This document shows positions 24,132 to 32,945 of a stretch of DNA of 64,000 nt, piece by piece. Numbering within the stretch: the stretch's first letter is position 1; every line of letters begins with the position of its first letter. Made by a program: the position numbers and the translations under genes. The notes beneath the pieces were generated by a model. The model saw only the letters and a program-made list of their open reading frames with translations, ran no database searches and was not told the DNA's origin. Source of the DNA: Pseudooceanicola nanhaiensis DSM 18065 (GTDB taxonomy: Bacteria > Pseudomonadota > Alphaproteobacteria > Rhodobacterales > Rhodobacteraceae); NCBI RefSeq assembly GCF_000688295.1, contig NZ_JHZF01000011.1:1334288-1398287 (forward strand). Direction: 5' to 3'.

Positions 24132-25148
24132 ATGAAAAAACTGCTTTCCATCTCCGCTCTCGCCCTCGCGGCCTCCGCCGGCACCGCCTCGGCCGAGACG
24201 CTCGTCGTCTCCTGGTGGGGCTACAACGGCGACAAGCTCGACGCCAACCTCATCCAGCCCTTCAAGGAGATGTGCGGCTGCGACGTCGAATTCGAGACCG
24301 GCAACAACGCCGACCGCCTCGGCAAGCTGACCGCACGCGGCGGCAAGGGCGTGGACGTGATCTTCCTGACCGACGCCTATTCGCAGATCGGGATCGAGGA
24401 CGGCGTCTTCCAGAAGATCGACCGCTCGAAGCTGGAAAACATCGACGAGATCTACGAGATCGCCCGCGATCCGCAGGGCGGCTACGGCCCGGCCTACACC
24501 GTCGGCCGGATCGGCATCGTCTATGACAGCGCGAAGGTCGAGCCGATCACCAAGTGGGAAGACCTGTGGCGCGAGGACCTCGCCTCCTCGATCTCGCTGC
24601 CGAACATCACCACCACCGCGGGCCCGATGTTCGTCGTGCAGGCCGGTGACGTGGCCGGTGTCGACGCCTACGAGGATGCCGACGCGGCCTTCGCCCAGAT
24701 CGAGAAGATCAAGCCGAATGTGGTGAAGAACTACAACACCGGGTCGGAGATGGTGAACCTCGCCTCCACCGGTGAGATCGCCGTGACGATGACGCAGGAC
24801 TTCACGCTGTCCTCGCTGAAGGAAGCCGTGCCGACGATGGAATGGGCGGAGCTCGAGGATGGCGACATCGCCGTTCTGAACACGCTCAACATCCCGACCG
24901 GCGCCGAGAACGTGGAGCTTGCCTACCAGTTCATCGACTTCGTGCTCTCGCAGGAGGTGCAGCAGAAGGAAGCCGAACAGGGTGTCGATGCGCCGGTCAA
25001 CACGAAGGTGGAGCTCACCGACGAGCAGGCCGCCATGTGGACCTATGGCCAGGACGAGATCGACGCGCTCAACACGATGGATTATGCGAAGATGAACGCG
25101 GCGAAGACCGACTGGATCGACCGCTGGAACGAAATCTTCGGCATGTGA
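24132..25148 (+). CDS. ABC transporter periplasmic binding protein (polyamine/Pot type)
   Basis: A 338-residue periplasmic solute-binding protein with a clear signal peptide (residues 1-21, KKLLSISALALAASAGTASA). The mature start ETLVVSWWGYNGDKLDANLIQPF and the internal GYGPAYTVGRIGIVYDSAKV are typical of PotD/spermidine-putrescine-like family 1 proteins. The ATG at 24132 is chosen because it begins the signal peptide. It is the first gene of an operon of permeases, ATPase and four purine-salvage enzymes, so the ligand is more likely a nucleoside, nucleobase or related compound than a polyamine; that is inference from context. Confidence 0.9.
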   Translation: MKKLLSISALALAASAGTASAETLVVSWWGYNGDKLDANLIQPFKEMCGCDVEFETGNNADRLGKLTARGGKGVDVIFLTDAYSQIGIEDGVFQKIDRSKLENIDEIYEIARDPQGGYGPAYTVGRIGIVYDSAKVEPITKWEDLWREDLASSISLPNITTTAGPMFVVQAGDVAGVDAYEDADAAFAQIEKIKPNVVKNYNTGSEMVNLASTGEIAVTMTQDFTLSSLKEAVPTMEWAELEDGDIAVLNTLNIPTGAENVELAYQFIDFVLSQEVQQKEAEQGVDAPVNTKVELTDEQAAMWTYGQDEIDALNTMDYAKMNAAKTDWIDRWNEIFGM

Positions 25149-25156
25149 TCCGAGCC

Positions 25157-25181
25157 GGGGCGCGTCTTCAGGGCGCGCCCC
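25157..25181 (+). promoter_or_regulatory. Intercistronic hairpin after the binding-protein gene
   Basis: GGGGCGCG (25157-25164) pairs perfectly with CGCGCCCC (25174-25181) around a 9-base loop, 8 bases after the binding-protein stop. Such hairpins commonly protect the upstream mRNA or partly stop transcription, giving more binding protein than permease. There is no T-run, so a full stop is unlikely. Confidence 0.5.
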
Positions 25182-25203
25182 GTCGCAGCAAGTGAAAGTC
25201 CCT

Positions 25204-26028
25204 ATGCCCCGCCTGCGCGCCTGGGCCCTGTCCGCCCCTGCCCTCCTCCTCGTCTTCCTCTTCCTCGGCCTGCCGGTGGCCTCGACGCTGGCCACGACCT
25301 TCGGCGATCCCGCGGGCCCGTTCTCGCAATATGCCGCCTTCTTCGAATCGCGCTTCCGGATGACCGTCCTGTGGCGGACGATGGAGGTGGCGCTGATCAC
25401 CACCGCCGTCTCGCTCGTCGTCGGTTTCCTCACGGCCTGGGTGGTCGCCAAGGCGCCGCCCCGGGCGAAATCGCTTCTGATCATCGCGGCGGTCTTCCCG
25501 CTGCTGACCGGCGTCGTCGTCCGCTCCTTCGCCTGGCTCATCATCCTCGGCAAGGAGGGGATCCTCAACGACACCCTGCTCGCGCTCGGGATCATCGAGA
25601 CCCCGCTCCAGATGCTCTACACCGAGTTCTCGGTGATCATCGCGATGATCTACCTCTTCGTGCCGCTGATGATCCTGACCCTCGTCGGCGTGCTCGAGGG
25701 CATCCCCGAGGACCTGACCGATGCCGCCGCATCGCTCGGCGCCACGCCCGCCGCGGCCTTCCGGCAGGTCGTCCTGCCGATGGCGGTGCCCGGGCTGATC
25801 GTCGGTTCGGTGCTGGTCTTCACCGGCTCCTTCACCTCCTACGCGACGCCCCAGCTTCTGGGCGGCGAGCGGCAGATGATGATGGGGACGTTCCTCTATC
25901 AGCGCGCCATGGTCACCTTCGACTGGGTCGGCGCCTCGACCATCGCCGCGATCATGGTCGTCGTGACGCTGACCACCGTGCTCGTCATGTCGAAGATGGC
26001 GCGGCGCCTGAACCCGGTGGCCGGCTGA
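25204..26028 (+). CDS. ABC transporter permease 1 (PotB-like)
   Basis: A 274-residue inner-membrane permease with about six membrane segments. The binding-protein-dependent transport signature is EDLTDAAASLGATPAAAFRQVVLPMAVPGLIVG, the EAA loop that contacts the ATPase. The N-terminal hydrophobic segment (ALSAPALLLVFLFLGLPVAST) is standard for the PotB group. I use the ATG at 25204; a GTG four codons upstream is also possible. The next permease starts within the stop codon (TGATG), so the two are co-translated. Confidence 0.92.
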   Translation: MPRLRAWALSAPALLLVFLFLGLPVASTLATTFGDPAGPFSQYAAFFESRFRMTVLWRTMEVALITTAVSLVVGFLTAWVVAKAPPRAKSLLIIAAVFPLLTGVVVRSFAWLIILGKEGILNDTLLALGIIETPLQMLYTEFSVIIAMIYLFVPLMILTLVGVLEGIPEDLTDAAASLGATPAAAFRQVVLPMAVPGLIVGSVLVFTGSFTSYATPQLLGGERQMMMGTFLYQRAMVTFDWVGASTIAAIMVVVTLTTVLVMSKMARRLNPVAG

Positions 26029-26816
26029 TGCGACAGAAGACACACCCCCTGCTTATCGCCTTCGCCGCGCTCACCTTCGCCTTCCTGATCGGGCCGCTGG
26101 TCATCATCATCGGCACCTCGCTGTCCGAGACCTCGTACCTGACCTTCCCCCCCGAGGGGCTGAGCCTGAAATGGTACGAGAACATCTTCGAGATCTCGGC
26201 CTTCCGCCGCACCATGGTGACGAGCTTCATCCTCGCCGTCGGCGGCACCGCGCTCTCGATGGCGATCGGCATCCCGGCGGCCTACGCGATGGCGCGCTAC
26301 CGGGTGCAGCTGCCGGCCTTCCTCGGCAACATCTACGTGCTGCCGATCCTGATCCCCGAGATCGTGCTGGGCTTCTCGCTGATGAAATCGGTGGCCATCG
26401 GGGCGGACTTCCCGATCATGGCGGCGCTCTTCGTGGGCCATGCGCTGCTGGTCCTGCCCTATTGCGTGCGCGTGGTCGGCGCGTCCCTCAACGCCTTCGA
26501 CTTCTCGATCGAGGAAGCCGCCGTCTCGCTCGGCTGCCCGCGCTGGAAGGCCTTCTTCCTCGTGGTGCTGCCCAATGTCCGGGCGGGGATCATCGCGGGC
26601 TTCATCCTCGCCTTCATCACCTCGCTCAACGACGTCTCGATCTCGATCTTCCTGACCGGGCCCGGCGTCTCGACCCTGCCCATCCAGCTGCTGGCCCATA
26701 TGGAGCAGTTCTTCGATCCCACCATCGCCGCCGTCTCGGTGCTGCTCATGTTCGTGACCGTCGGCGTCATGGCCATCGTGGAGCGCACCCTCGGCCTGAC
26801 CTTCCTGACGAAATGA
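26028..26816 (+). CDS. ABC transporter permease 2 (PotC-like)
   Basis: A 262-residue inner-membrane permease with six predicted membrane segments. The EAA loop is FDFSIEEAAVSLGCPRWKAFFLVVLPNVRAGIIAGF. The N-terminal TSLSETSYLTFPPEGLSLKWYENIF is typical of PotC-like subunits. The start ATG shares its A with the upstream stop (TGATG). The ATPase gene begins 4 bases after the stop. It pairs with permease 1 to form the heterodimeric membrane channel. Confidence 0.92.
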   Translation: MRQKTHPLLIAFAALTFAFLIGPLVIIIGTSLSETSYLTFPPEGLSLKWYENIFEISAFRRTMVTSFILAVGGTALSMAIGIPAAYAMARYRVQLPAFLGNIYVLPILIPEIVLGFSLMKSVAIGADFPIMAALFVGHALLVLPYCVRVVGASLNAFDFSIEEAAVSLGCPRWKAFFLVVLPNVRAGIIAGFILAFITSLNDVSISIFLTGPGVSTLPIQLLAHMEQFFDPTIAAVSVLLMFVTVGVMAIVERTLGLTFLTK

Positions 26817-26820
26817 CCCG

Positions 26821-27873
26821 ATGACCGTTTCCCTCTCCCTCTCCGACATCACCGCCCATTACGGCAGCACGAAGGTGCTGGAAGACCTGAACCTGCACGT
26901 GGGCGAAGGCGAGCTGGTCTCGCTGCTCGGCGCATCCGGATGCGGCAAGACGACGACGCTGCGGCTGGTGGCGGGGTTCCTCGAGCCCACCACCGGCACG
27001 ATCAAGCTGGGCGACCGCGACCTGACGCGGCTGCCGGCGCATGCGCGCAACATCGGGCTGGTGTTCCAGACCTACGCGCTCTTCCCGCACCTGACGGTGC
27101 GCGAGAACGTGGCCTTCGGGCTGAAGCAGCGCGGCATCGGCGGGGCCGAACGGACGCGGCGCGCCGATGCGATGATCGAGCGCGTCGGGCTCTCGGCCTT
27201 CGCCGACCGGCATCCGGCGAACCTCTCGGGCGGGCAGCGGCAGCGGGTGGCGCTGGCGCGCGCGCTGGTGATCGAGCCGCCGCTCCTGATGTTCGACGAG
27301 CCGCTCTCGAACCTCGACGCGAAGCTCCGGGTGGACATGCGGGTCGAGATCCGGCGGCTTCAGCAGGCGAACGGCACGACCGCGCTCTACGTGACGCATG
27401 ACCAGGAGGAGGCGTTCTCGATCTCCGACCGCGTGGCGATCATGAACGCGGGCCAGATCATGCAGCTCGACACGCCCGAGGTGCTCTATTCCCGGCCCGC
27501 CAACGCTTTCGTGGCGGATTTCGTGGGCTTCGAGAACATGATCCCGATGACGGCCGTCTCGGAGGCCGGAGACGCCGTGCGCGCCGAGATGGCGGGCGGC
27601 ACGAGCATCGAGCTGCCCAAGTCGCACTTCACCGTGCCGTCCAGGGACTTCATCCTCGCCGCCCGGCCCGAGGGGCTTCTCGTCTCGGCCGCAGGCGACG
27701 GGATCCCCACGACGCTCGGGCTCAGGACCTATCTCGGCCGCGCCTACCAGTACCAGTGCGAGACCCCCGCCGGCGAGGTGAAGGCCAACGGCCCCCTCGC
27801 CCAGCCCTTCGACAGCGGCGCCAATGCCGTCCTCATCCCCCAGCCGGAACAATGCTGCCTGCTGAGCGCCTGA
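26821..27873 (+). CDS. ABC transporter ATPase (PotA-like)
   Basis: A 350-residue ATPase that powers the upstream permeases. Walker A is GASGCGKTT (37-45), Q-loop VFQTYALFPHLTV, signature LSGGQRQR (135-142), Walker B LLMFDE (155-160), and switch histidine H193 (THDQEEA). The C-terminal part (about 240-345) is a TOBE regulatory domain (FILAARPEGLLV, LRTYLGRAYQYQCETPAGEV). The last 22 bases overlap the start of the amidohydrolase gene, tying transport to catabolism. Confidence 0.93.
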   Translation: MTVSLSLSDITAHYGSTKVLEDLNLHVGEGELVSLLGASGCGKTTTLRLVAGFLEPTTGTIKLGDRDLTRLPAHARNIGLVFQTYALFPHLTVRENVAFGLKQRGIGGAERTRRADAMIERVGLSAFADRHPANLSGGQRQRVALARALVIEPPLLMFDEPLSNLDAKLRVDMRVEIRRLQQANGTTALYVTHDQEEAFSISDRVAIMNAGQIMQLDTPEVLYSRPANAFVADFVGFENMIPMTAVSEAGDAVRAEMAGGTSIELPKSHFTVPSRDFILAARPEGLLVSAAGDGIPTTLGLRTYLGRAYQYQCETPAGEVKANGPLAQPFDSGANAVLIPQPEQCCLLSA

Positions 27874-29174
27874 TCCTCACCAATGCCCGCATCCTGACGA
27901 TGGATGCGGGGCTGACCGAGCACGCGCGCGGCTGGATCGCGCTGGAGGGCGACCGGATCGCCGCCCTCGGGGATGGCGCGCCGCCCGAGGGGCGGCAGCA
28001 GGACATGGGCGGGGATCTGGTGATGCCCGGCATGGTCAACCCGCATTGCCACATGCCGATGACGCTCTTCCGAGGCTTGGGCGAGGACGTGGACGACCGG
28101 CTCTTCCGCTACATCCTGCCGCTGGAGCGGGCCCTGGTGACGGCCGAGGTCGTCGAGATCGGGGCGGCGCTGGCGGCTCTGGAGATGATCCGGGGCGGCG
28201 TCACCACCGTGGCCGACATGTATTACTTCGAGGACCGGATCGGCGCGGTGCTCGACCGGTCGGGGATGCGCGGGGTCGTGGGCCAGACGCTGGCGGATTT
28301 CGCCGCCCCCGATCACGAGTCGATGGACGAGGGCTTCGCCCGGCTCGACGCGCTGGCGGATATGTATCGCGACCACCCCCGCATCACCGCCTCTGCCGCG
28401 CCCCATGCGCCCTATTCGACCGGGATCGAGGTCATGGCGCGGGTGGCGGAATGGTCCGGGGCGCATCCCGAGCTGCCGGTGCAGATGCACCTCGCCGAGA
28501 CGCAGGCGGAACTGGACTGGGCCGCGAAACACGGCGCGACCACGGTGGAACTGACCGACCGCGCGGGGCTGCTGAACCCCCGGCTGGTGGCGGCGCATGT
28601 GATGTACCCGAGCGAATCCGACATGGACCTGATCGCCGAGCGCGGCGCCCATGTGGCCCACAACGCGCGATCCAACGGCAAGGCCGGGCGCGGGATCGCG
28701 CCGGTCACCGAACTGCGCGCGCGCGGCGTGAAGGTCGGGATCGCGACGGACGGGCCGATGTCGGGCAACACGCTCGACCTCTTCTCCCAGTTCGCCCCCG
28801 CGGCGATGTTCCAGAAGATCGCGCAGAACACCCGGGGGGCGCTGCCCTGCACGGACGTGATCCGCATGGCCACCATCGAAGGCGCGGCGACGCTGGGGAT
28901 GGCCGACCGCATCGGCTCGCTCGAGCCCGGCAAGCAGGCGGACCTGATCCGCATCTCGCTCGCCGATCCCCGGCTGCATCCGATCTACGACATCTATGCG
29001 ATGCTCACCTTCGCCACGATGCCCTCGGACGTGACCGGCACCATGGTCGCGGGCCGCTGGCTGATGGAGGACCGCGCGGTCACCACGCTGGAGGCGGACA
29101 AGACCCTCGCCGACGCCCTCCAGATCGCGGACCGGTTCAGGGCCCGCATGCACGACATCGACACCGGAGCCTGA
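27852..29174 (+). CDS. Amidohydrolase (purine/nucleoside deaminase type)
   Basis: A 440-residue metal-dependent amidohydrolase of the SsnA/TRZ/ATZ group, whose members deaminate purines, S-adenosylhomocysteine, methylthioadenosine or triazines. Metal ligands are H65 and H67 (NPHCHMP), H213 (MHLAETQ), H249 (AAHVMY) and D300 (GIATDG). The N-terminal strand ILTNARILTMD and C-terminal LEPGKQADLI complete the composite fold. The start lies inside the ATPase gene end. With a nucleoside hydrolase and an adenine-deaminase-like gene downstream, a guanine- or adenosine-type deamination is the best guess; the exact substrate is open. Confidence 0.88.
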   Translation: MLPAERLILTNARILTMDAGLTEHARGWIALEGDRIAALGDGAPPEGRQQDMGGDLVMPGMVNPHCHMPMTLFRGLGEDVDDRLFRYILPLERALVTAEVVEIGAALAALEMIRGGVTTVADMYYFEDRIGAVLDRSGMRGVVGQTLADFAAPDHESMDEGFARLDALADMYRDHPRITASAAPHAPYSTGIEVMARVAEWSGAHPELPVQMHLAETQAELDWAAKHGATTVELTDRAGLLNPRLVAAHVMYPSESDMDLIAERGAHVAHNARSNGKAGRGIAPVTELRARGVKVGIATDGPMSGNTLDLFSQFAPAAMFQKIAQNTRGALPCTDVIRMATIEGAATLGMADRIGSLEPGKQADLIRISLADPRLHPIYDIYAMLTFATMPSDVTGTMVAGRWLMEDRAVTTLEADKTLADALQIADRFRARMHDIDTGA

Positions 29175-29175
29175 C

Positions 29176-30063
29176 ATGCCCGCCATCATCGACACCGACC
29201 CCGGCATCGACGACGCCATCGCCATCCTCTATGCGCTCCGCCACCCGGGGCTCGAGATCGCCGCGATGACCACCGTGGCGGGCAACATCGGCCTCTCGGT
29301 CACGACCGCCAATGCGGGCCGCATCGCCGCGCTCGCGGGCATGCCCACCCCTGTCCATCCCGGCGCCAAGGCGCCGCTCGGCCGCGCGCCGCGCCCCGAG
29401 CTCGGCATTCACGGCAATGACGGCCTCGGCGGTGTCGCCTTCCCCGACGCCGCGCGAGCGCCCGAGGCGGAGGACGCCGTCGCCTACCTCGCCCGCACGC
29501 TGACCGCGGCGCCCGAAAAGACCATCGACCTTCTCTGCCTCGCGCCCCTGACCAACATCGCGAACCTTGTGACGCAGCACCCCGGGGCCGCGGCCCGGAT
29601 CCGCCGCGTGATCGCCATGGGCGGCGCGGTGGACGAGCCCGGCAACATGGGCCGCGCCGAGTTCAACCTCGCCCACGACCCCGAGGCCGCGGCCATCGTG
29701 CTGCACGCAGGCCTCGACCTGACGCTCATACCGCTCGACGCCACCCGCAGGTTCCGGGCCGACGCGGCCTATCTCGAGACCCTCCGCGCGACGGCCAAGG
29801 CCCCCGCCGAGGCCTCCGCCGCCCTGATCGACGCCTATTTCGTCCAGACCGAGCACCAGGCGAAGGGGTCCGAGAGCCGCCCGCTCCACGACCCCTGCGT
29901 CCCGCTCTGCGCGCTTCATCCCGAGCTCTTCACGATCGAGACCCGCCACCTCCGGGTCGACCACGACGGCGCCCTGATCGAGGGCCCGCACCCGATCAGC
30001 GTGGCCATGGGCGTCGATGCCGACGGCCTCCGCGCCCGGCTGGCCGAAGGTCTGGCGTGCTAG
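29176..30063 (+). CDS. Nucleoside hydrolase
   Basis: A 295-residue inosine-uridine-preferring nucleoside hydrolase family enzyme that splits ribonucleosides into base and ribose. The Ca2+-binding DTDPGIDDA motif is at residues 6-14. Other conserved parts are ITTVAGN-like MTTVAGNIGL, LCLAPLTNIA, VIAMGGAVDEPGN, the ribose-binding EFNLAHDPEAA and PLHDPCVPL. It starts 1 base after the amidohydrolase stop, so it is tightly coupled in the operon. It has no signal peptide and acts after uptake. Released purine bases would be substrates for the phosphoribosyltransferase and adenine-deaminase-like enzymes downstream. Confidence 0.93.
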   Translation: MPAIIDTDPGIDDAIAILYALRHPGLEIAAMTTVAGNIGLSVTTANAGRIAALAGMPTPVHPGAKAPLGRAPRPELGIHGNDGLGGVAFPDAARAPEAEDAVAYLARTLTAAPEKTIDLLCLAPLTNIANLVTQHPGAAARIRRVIAMGGAVDEPGNMGRAEFNLAHDPEAAAIVLHAGLDLTLIPLDATRRFRADAAYLETLRATAKAPAEASAALIDAYFVQTEHQAKGSESRPLHDPCVPLCALHPELFTIETRHLRVDHDGALIEGPHPISVAMGVDADGLRARLAEGLAC

Positions 30064-30115
30064 GCGGTGCCGCACAGGGCCGCGCCGCGGCCCTCCGGGC
30101 CGGAGGCCGCCGCCG

Positions 30116-30757
30116 ATGAGGACCGACGTCTGGCAACACCTCCACGACGACCTGACCCCGGGCGTCCAGCCTGATGGTGAGACCTTCGCCGTCCCCTTCG
30201 GCGCGCACCGGATCCTCCTGCCGATCCGCACCCTCGCGGACGGGCGCGGCGTCGCCTCGCTGATCGTCAACCAGGCGAGCTTCGCCGTCCTCGATGCCCT
30301 CGCCGACGCCGTGGCGGAGGGGCTCCGCCCCCATGCGCCCGAGGTGATCGCGGGCGTCCCCACCCTTGGCCTGACCCTGGCCGAGGCCGTGGCCCGCCGC
30401 CTGGGCCACAGCCGCATGGTGCCGCTCGGGACCAGCCGGAAGTTCTGGTACGACGAGGACCTCTCGGTCGCGCTGCGGTCCATCACCACGCCCGGCGGCG
30501 GCAAGCGCCTCTACGCCGACCCGCGGATGCTCCCCCTGCTGGAGGGCGCCCGGGTCGCGGTCGTCGATGACGTGCTCTCGTCCGGGGCCTCCATCGCCGC
30601 GACCCTGCGCCTGATGGAGCGGGTCGGCGTCACGCCGGTTGCCATCGGCGCCGCGATGCTTCAGGGCGAAGGCTGGCGGGAGAAGGTGGGCGCAACCCCC
30701 GTGGTCGGCGCCTTCGCCACGCCGATCCTGACGCAGACGCAAGAGGGCTGGACATGA
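30116..30757 (+). CDS. Purine-type phosphoribosyltransferase
   Basis: A 213-residue type I phosphoribosyltransferase. The PRPP-binding loop is VAVVDDVLSSGAS (147-159), and the pyrophosphate region includes GVPTLGLTLAEAVARRLG. Such enzymes join a nucleobase to PRPP to give the nucleotide; size and motif fit adenine/hypoxanthine-guanine or xanthine types. The ATG at 30116 follows CGGAGG. Its last 4 bases overlap the next gene (ATGA). In the operon it would recapture bases freed by the nucleoside hydrolase. Base specificity is not readable from sequence. Confidence 0.88.
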   Translation: MRTDVWQHLHDDLTPGVQPDGETFAVPFGAHRILLPIRTLADGRGVASLIVNQASFAVLDALADAVAEGLRPHAPEVIAGVPTLGLTLAEAVARRLGHSRMVPLGTSRKFWYDEDLSVALRSITTPGGGKRLYADPRMLPLLEGARVAVVDDVLSSGASIAATLRLMERVGVTPVAIGAAMLQGEGWREKVGATPVVGAFATPILTQTQEGWT

Positions 30758-32598
30758 CCGAGATCACCGCCGCCTCCGAGGCCGCGATCCGCCGCGACCT
30801 GATCGACGTGGCGCTCGGCCGCCGCCCCGCCGACCTGCTGATGCGGGTCGGGCGGCTGCTGGACACGAACTCCGCCCTCTGGCGCGAGGATGTCGAGATC
30901 GCGATCCTGCAGGGCCGCATCGCCTATGTCGGCCCGCGCGGCACCTTCCCCGGCACCGCGACCGAGACCGTCGAGAAGCCCGGCCTCGCCGCCGTCCCGG
31001 GCCTCGGCGAGGTGCACAAGCATATCGAGAGCTCGCACGTCACGCCCGAATACGAGGCCGCGCTCGTCATCCCGCGCGGCAACACCTGGACCTGCGAGGC
31101 GAGCCACGAATTCTCCAACGTCGTGCCGGACCGGACGCTCGACTTCTGGCTCGCCCCCCGCCGCGCCGGCTCGCCGCTGAAGATCTTCCCCCTGCCCGGC
31201 TCGGCCGTCCCGCCGACCGCGTGGGAGCATGGCGCGCATCTTGATGGGGTCGACCAGACCCGGTTCCTGGGCGAAAGCCTGATGACCGCGGGGCTTGACG
31301 AGGTGATGGACTGGCCCGCCGTCCGCGACCGCGACAACCCGGCCCATCCCCGGCTCTGGTCGATGATCGAAGCGACCTGGAACGCACGCGCCGTGGTCGA
31401 GGGCCACGCGGCGGGCATCCGGGATCTGCCCAACATCAACGCCTTCGCCGCCTCCGGCATCAGTTCGGACCACGAGGCCTGGACCGCCGAGGAGGCCTTC
31501 GACAAGCTGCAATCCGGCCTCTTCGTCGAGATCCGCATCCACACCGGGCCCGAGATCGTGGCGGGGCTGCTGGAACGGGGCCTGAAGGACTGGAGCCAGG
31601 TGGCGCTCGCCACCGACGACCGGCCGGCGCAGGAGGTGCTGGCGACGGGTGCCACGGACCGCAACGTCCGCATGGCGATCGACGCGGGCCTGCCGCCCGA
31701 GACGGCGATCCAGCTTGCCACGATCAACCCGGCGCGGCACATGCGGCTGACGCCCTGGGTCGGCTCCCTCGCGCCGGGGCGGTTCGCGGACATCGTGCTG
31801 CTGTCGGACGTGGAGCGCTTCGAGATCGCCGAGGTCTGGGCCGACGGGCGCCACGCCTCCACGGGCAAGCAATACCTTCTCGACGTGCCGCGGATCGACT
31901 GGCCCGACTGGGCGCGGCAGACGGTGAACATCGGGCGCGCGCTCGGGGCCGAGGATTTCGCCATCCCCGCCGCAGAGGGCCGCGAGACGATGCAGGCCGC
32001 CGTCATCCGCCCTTTCCACTGGACCGACGACTTCCTGACCTTCGAGCTGCCGGTCGAGAACGGCCAGGTCCAGCGCGACGCCACCCGCAACATCACCAAG
32101 TTCGCCATCGTCGACCGCTATTCCGGCACCGCCTCGGTCTCGAAGATGTTCTGGCTGGGCTGCGGCCCGCGCGATCCCGACACCGCGCTCTGCTGCTCCA
32201 TGGCGCATGACAAGCATAACATCTGGTGCGCCGGCTCCTCGGATGCCGCCATGGCGCTCGCGGTCAACACCTGCGCGGAGATGAACGGCGGCTGGGTCCT
32301 CGTCCACCGGGGCGAGGTCAGCGCCACCGTCTCCTACGAGATCGCGGGCCTGATGACCGCCCGCCCGGCCGAGGCGCTCGCCGCCGACATGGCCGCGCTC
32401 TACGCGGCGGGCGAAAAGGTCGACTGGATGTTCGAGGAGAGCTACCACCCCCGTTGGGCCCCGGGCTTCCCCGAGCGCCTCGCCTTCGCGACGCTGACCT
32501 GCTCGCCGTGGCGCTGGAACCTCGTCGCCCCGTCCGAGCATGCGCCCGAGGGCTTCGTGCAGGTGCAGACCGGCGAGACCCACCCGGTCGTCTGGTAG
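30754..32598 (+). CDS. Adenine deaminase family protein
   Basis: A 614-residue enzyme of the adenine deaminase (Ade) group. The metal-binding EVHKHIESSHVTP has H88 and H90; further ligands are in CEASHEFSN, EGHAAGI and SGISSDHE. The C-terminal adenine-deaminase domain runs from about residue 420 (RNITKFAIVDRY, FWLGCGPRDPDTALCCSMAHDKHN, and GGWVLVHRGEV). It is probably adenine to hypoxanthine conversion, but divergence in the first motif (GEVHKH rather than GHVHIE) leaves room for a related purine. It ends the operon; a hairpin at 32601-32635 follows at once. Confidence 0.88.
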   Translation: MTEITAASEAAIRRDLIDVALGRRPADLLMRVGRLLDTNSALWREDVEIAILQGRIAYVGPRGTFPGTATETVEKPGLAAVPGLGEVHKHIESSHVTPEYEAALVIPRGNTWTCEASHEFSNVVPDRTLDFWLAPRRAGSPLKIFPLPGSAVPPTAWEHGAHLDGVDQTRFLGESLMTAGLDEVMDWPAVRDRDNPAHPRLWSMIEATWNARAVVEGHAAGIRDLPNINAFAASGISSDHEAWTAEEAFDKLQSGLFVEIRIHTGPEIVAGLLERGLKDWSQVALATDDRPAQEVLATGATDRNVRMAIDAGLPPETAIQLATINPARHMRLTPWVGSLAPGRFADIVLLSDVERFEIAEVWADGRHASTGKQYLLDVPRIDWPDWARQTVNIGRALGAEDFAIPAAEGRETMQAAVIRPFHWTDDFLTFELPVENGQVQRDATRNITKFAIVDRYSGTASVSKMFWLGCGPRDPDTALCCSMAHDKHNIWCAGSSDAAMALAVNTCAEMNGGWVLVHRGEVSATVSYEIAGLMTARPAEALAADMAALYAAGEKVDWMFEESYHPRWAPGFPERLAFATLTCSPWRWNLVAPSEHAPEGFVQVQTGETHPVVW

Positions 32599-32945
32599 GA
32601 GTGCCGCGCCGCCAGGGGTTTGGGCGACGCGGCACGCGTGCCACCGCCAGGGAGCCATGCGCGGCAGGCACGTCGTAGCACGCCCGTGGGGATGGGGCGC
32701 ACGCTCGCGTTCCGCGTGGACCGGCACGTTCCGTCCGGGCGGGCCCGCGCATCTGCGACAGGTCCGGCACAAGGTGGTGCCACGCGGTCGGCGCCCCGCG
32801 ACGGGAGGGGTGTGTCGCGAGTCGATCAACTCTACTCATAGTTGTGCACCCTTGTCACGCGCCAAACGCGGGCCGCGCCGCCTGTCCCCCTTTCCCTTCC
32901 CCCCCCGTTTCGATATTCGAGCGCGGACCAAAGGAGAGACGCGAC
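32599..32945. other. 347-base gap between the purine operon and valS
   Basis: It holds the terminal hairpin of the purine operon (32601-32635), then GC-rich sequence without a convincing gene. A 5-bp inverted repeat, CAACT/AGTTG, at 32827-32844 sits in a more AT-rich patch about 100 bases before valS and may mark the valS promoter. A purine-rich AAAGGAGAG precedes the valS ATG. I see no T-box-like leader or tRNA. Confidence 0.5.
32601..32635 (+). terminator. Stem-loop at the end of the purine operon
   Basis: GTGCCGCG (32601-32608) and CGCGGCAC (32628-32635) form an 8-bp stem, with a smaller inner GCC/GGC pairing, 2 bases after the adenine-deaminase-like stop. A T-tract is absent. Confidence 0.5.
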
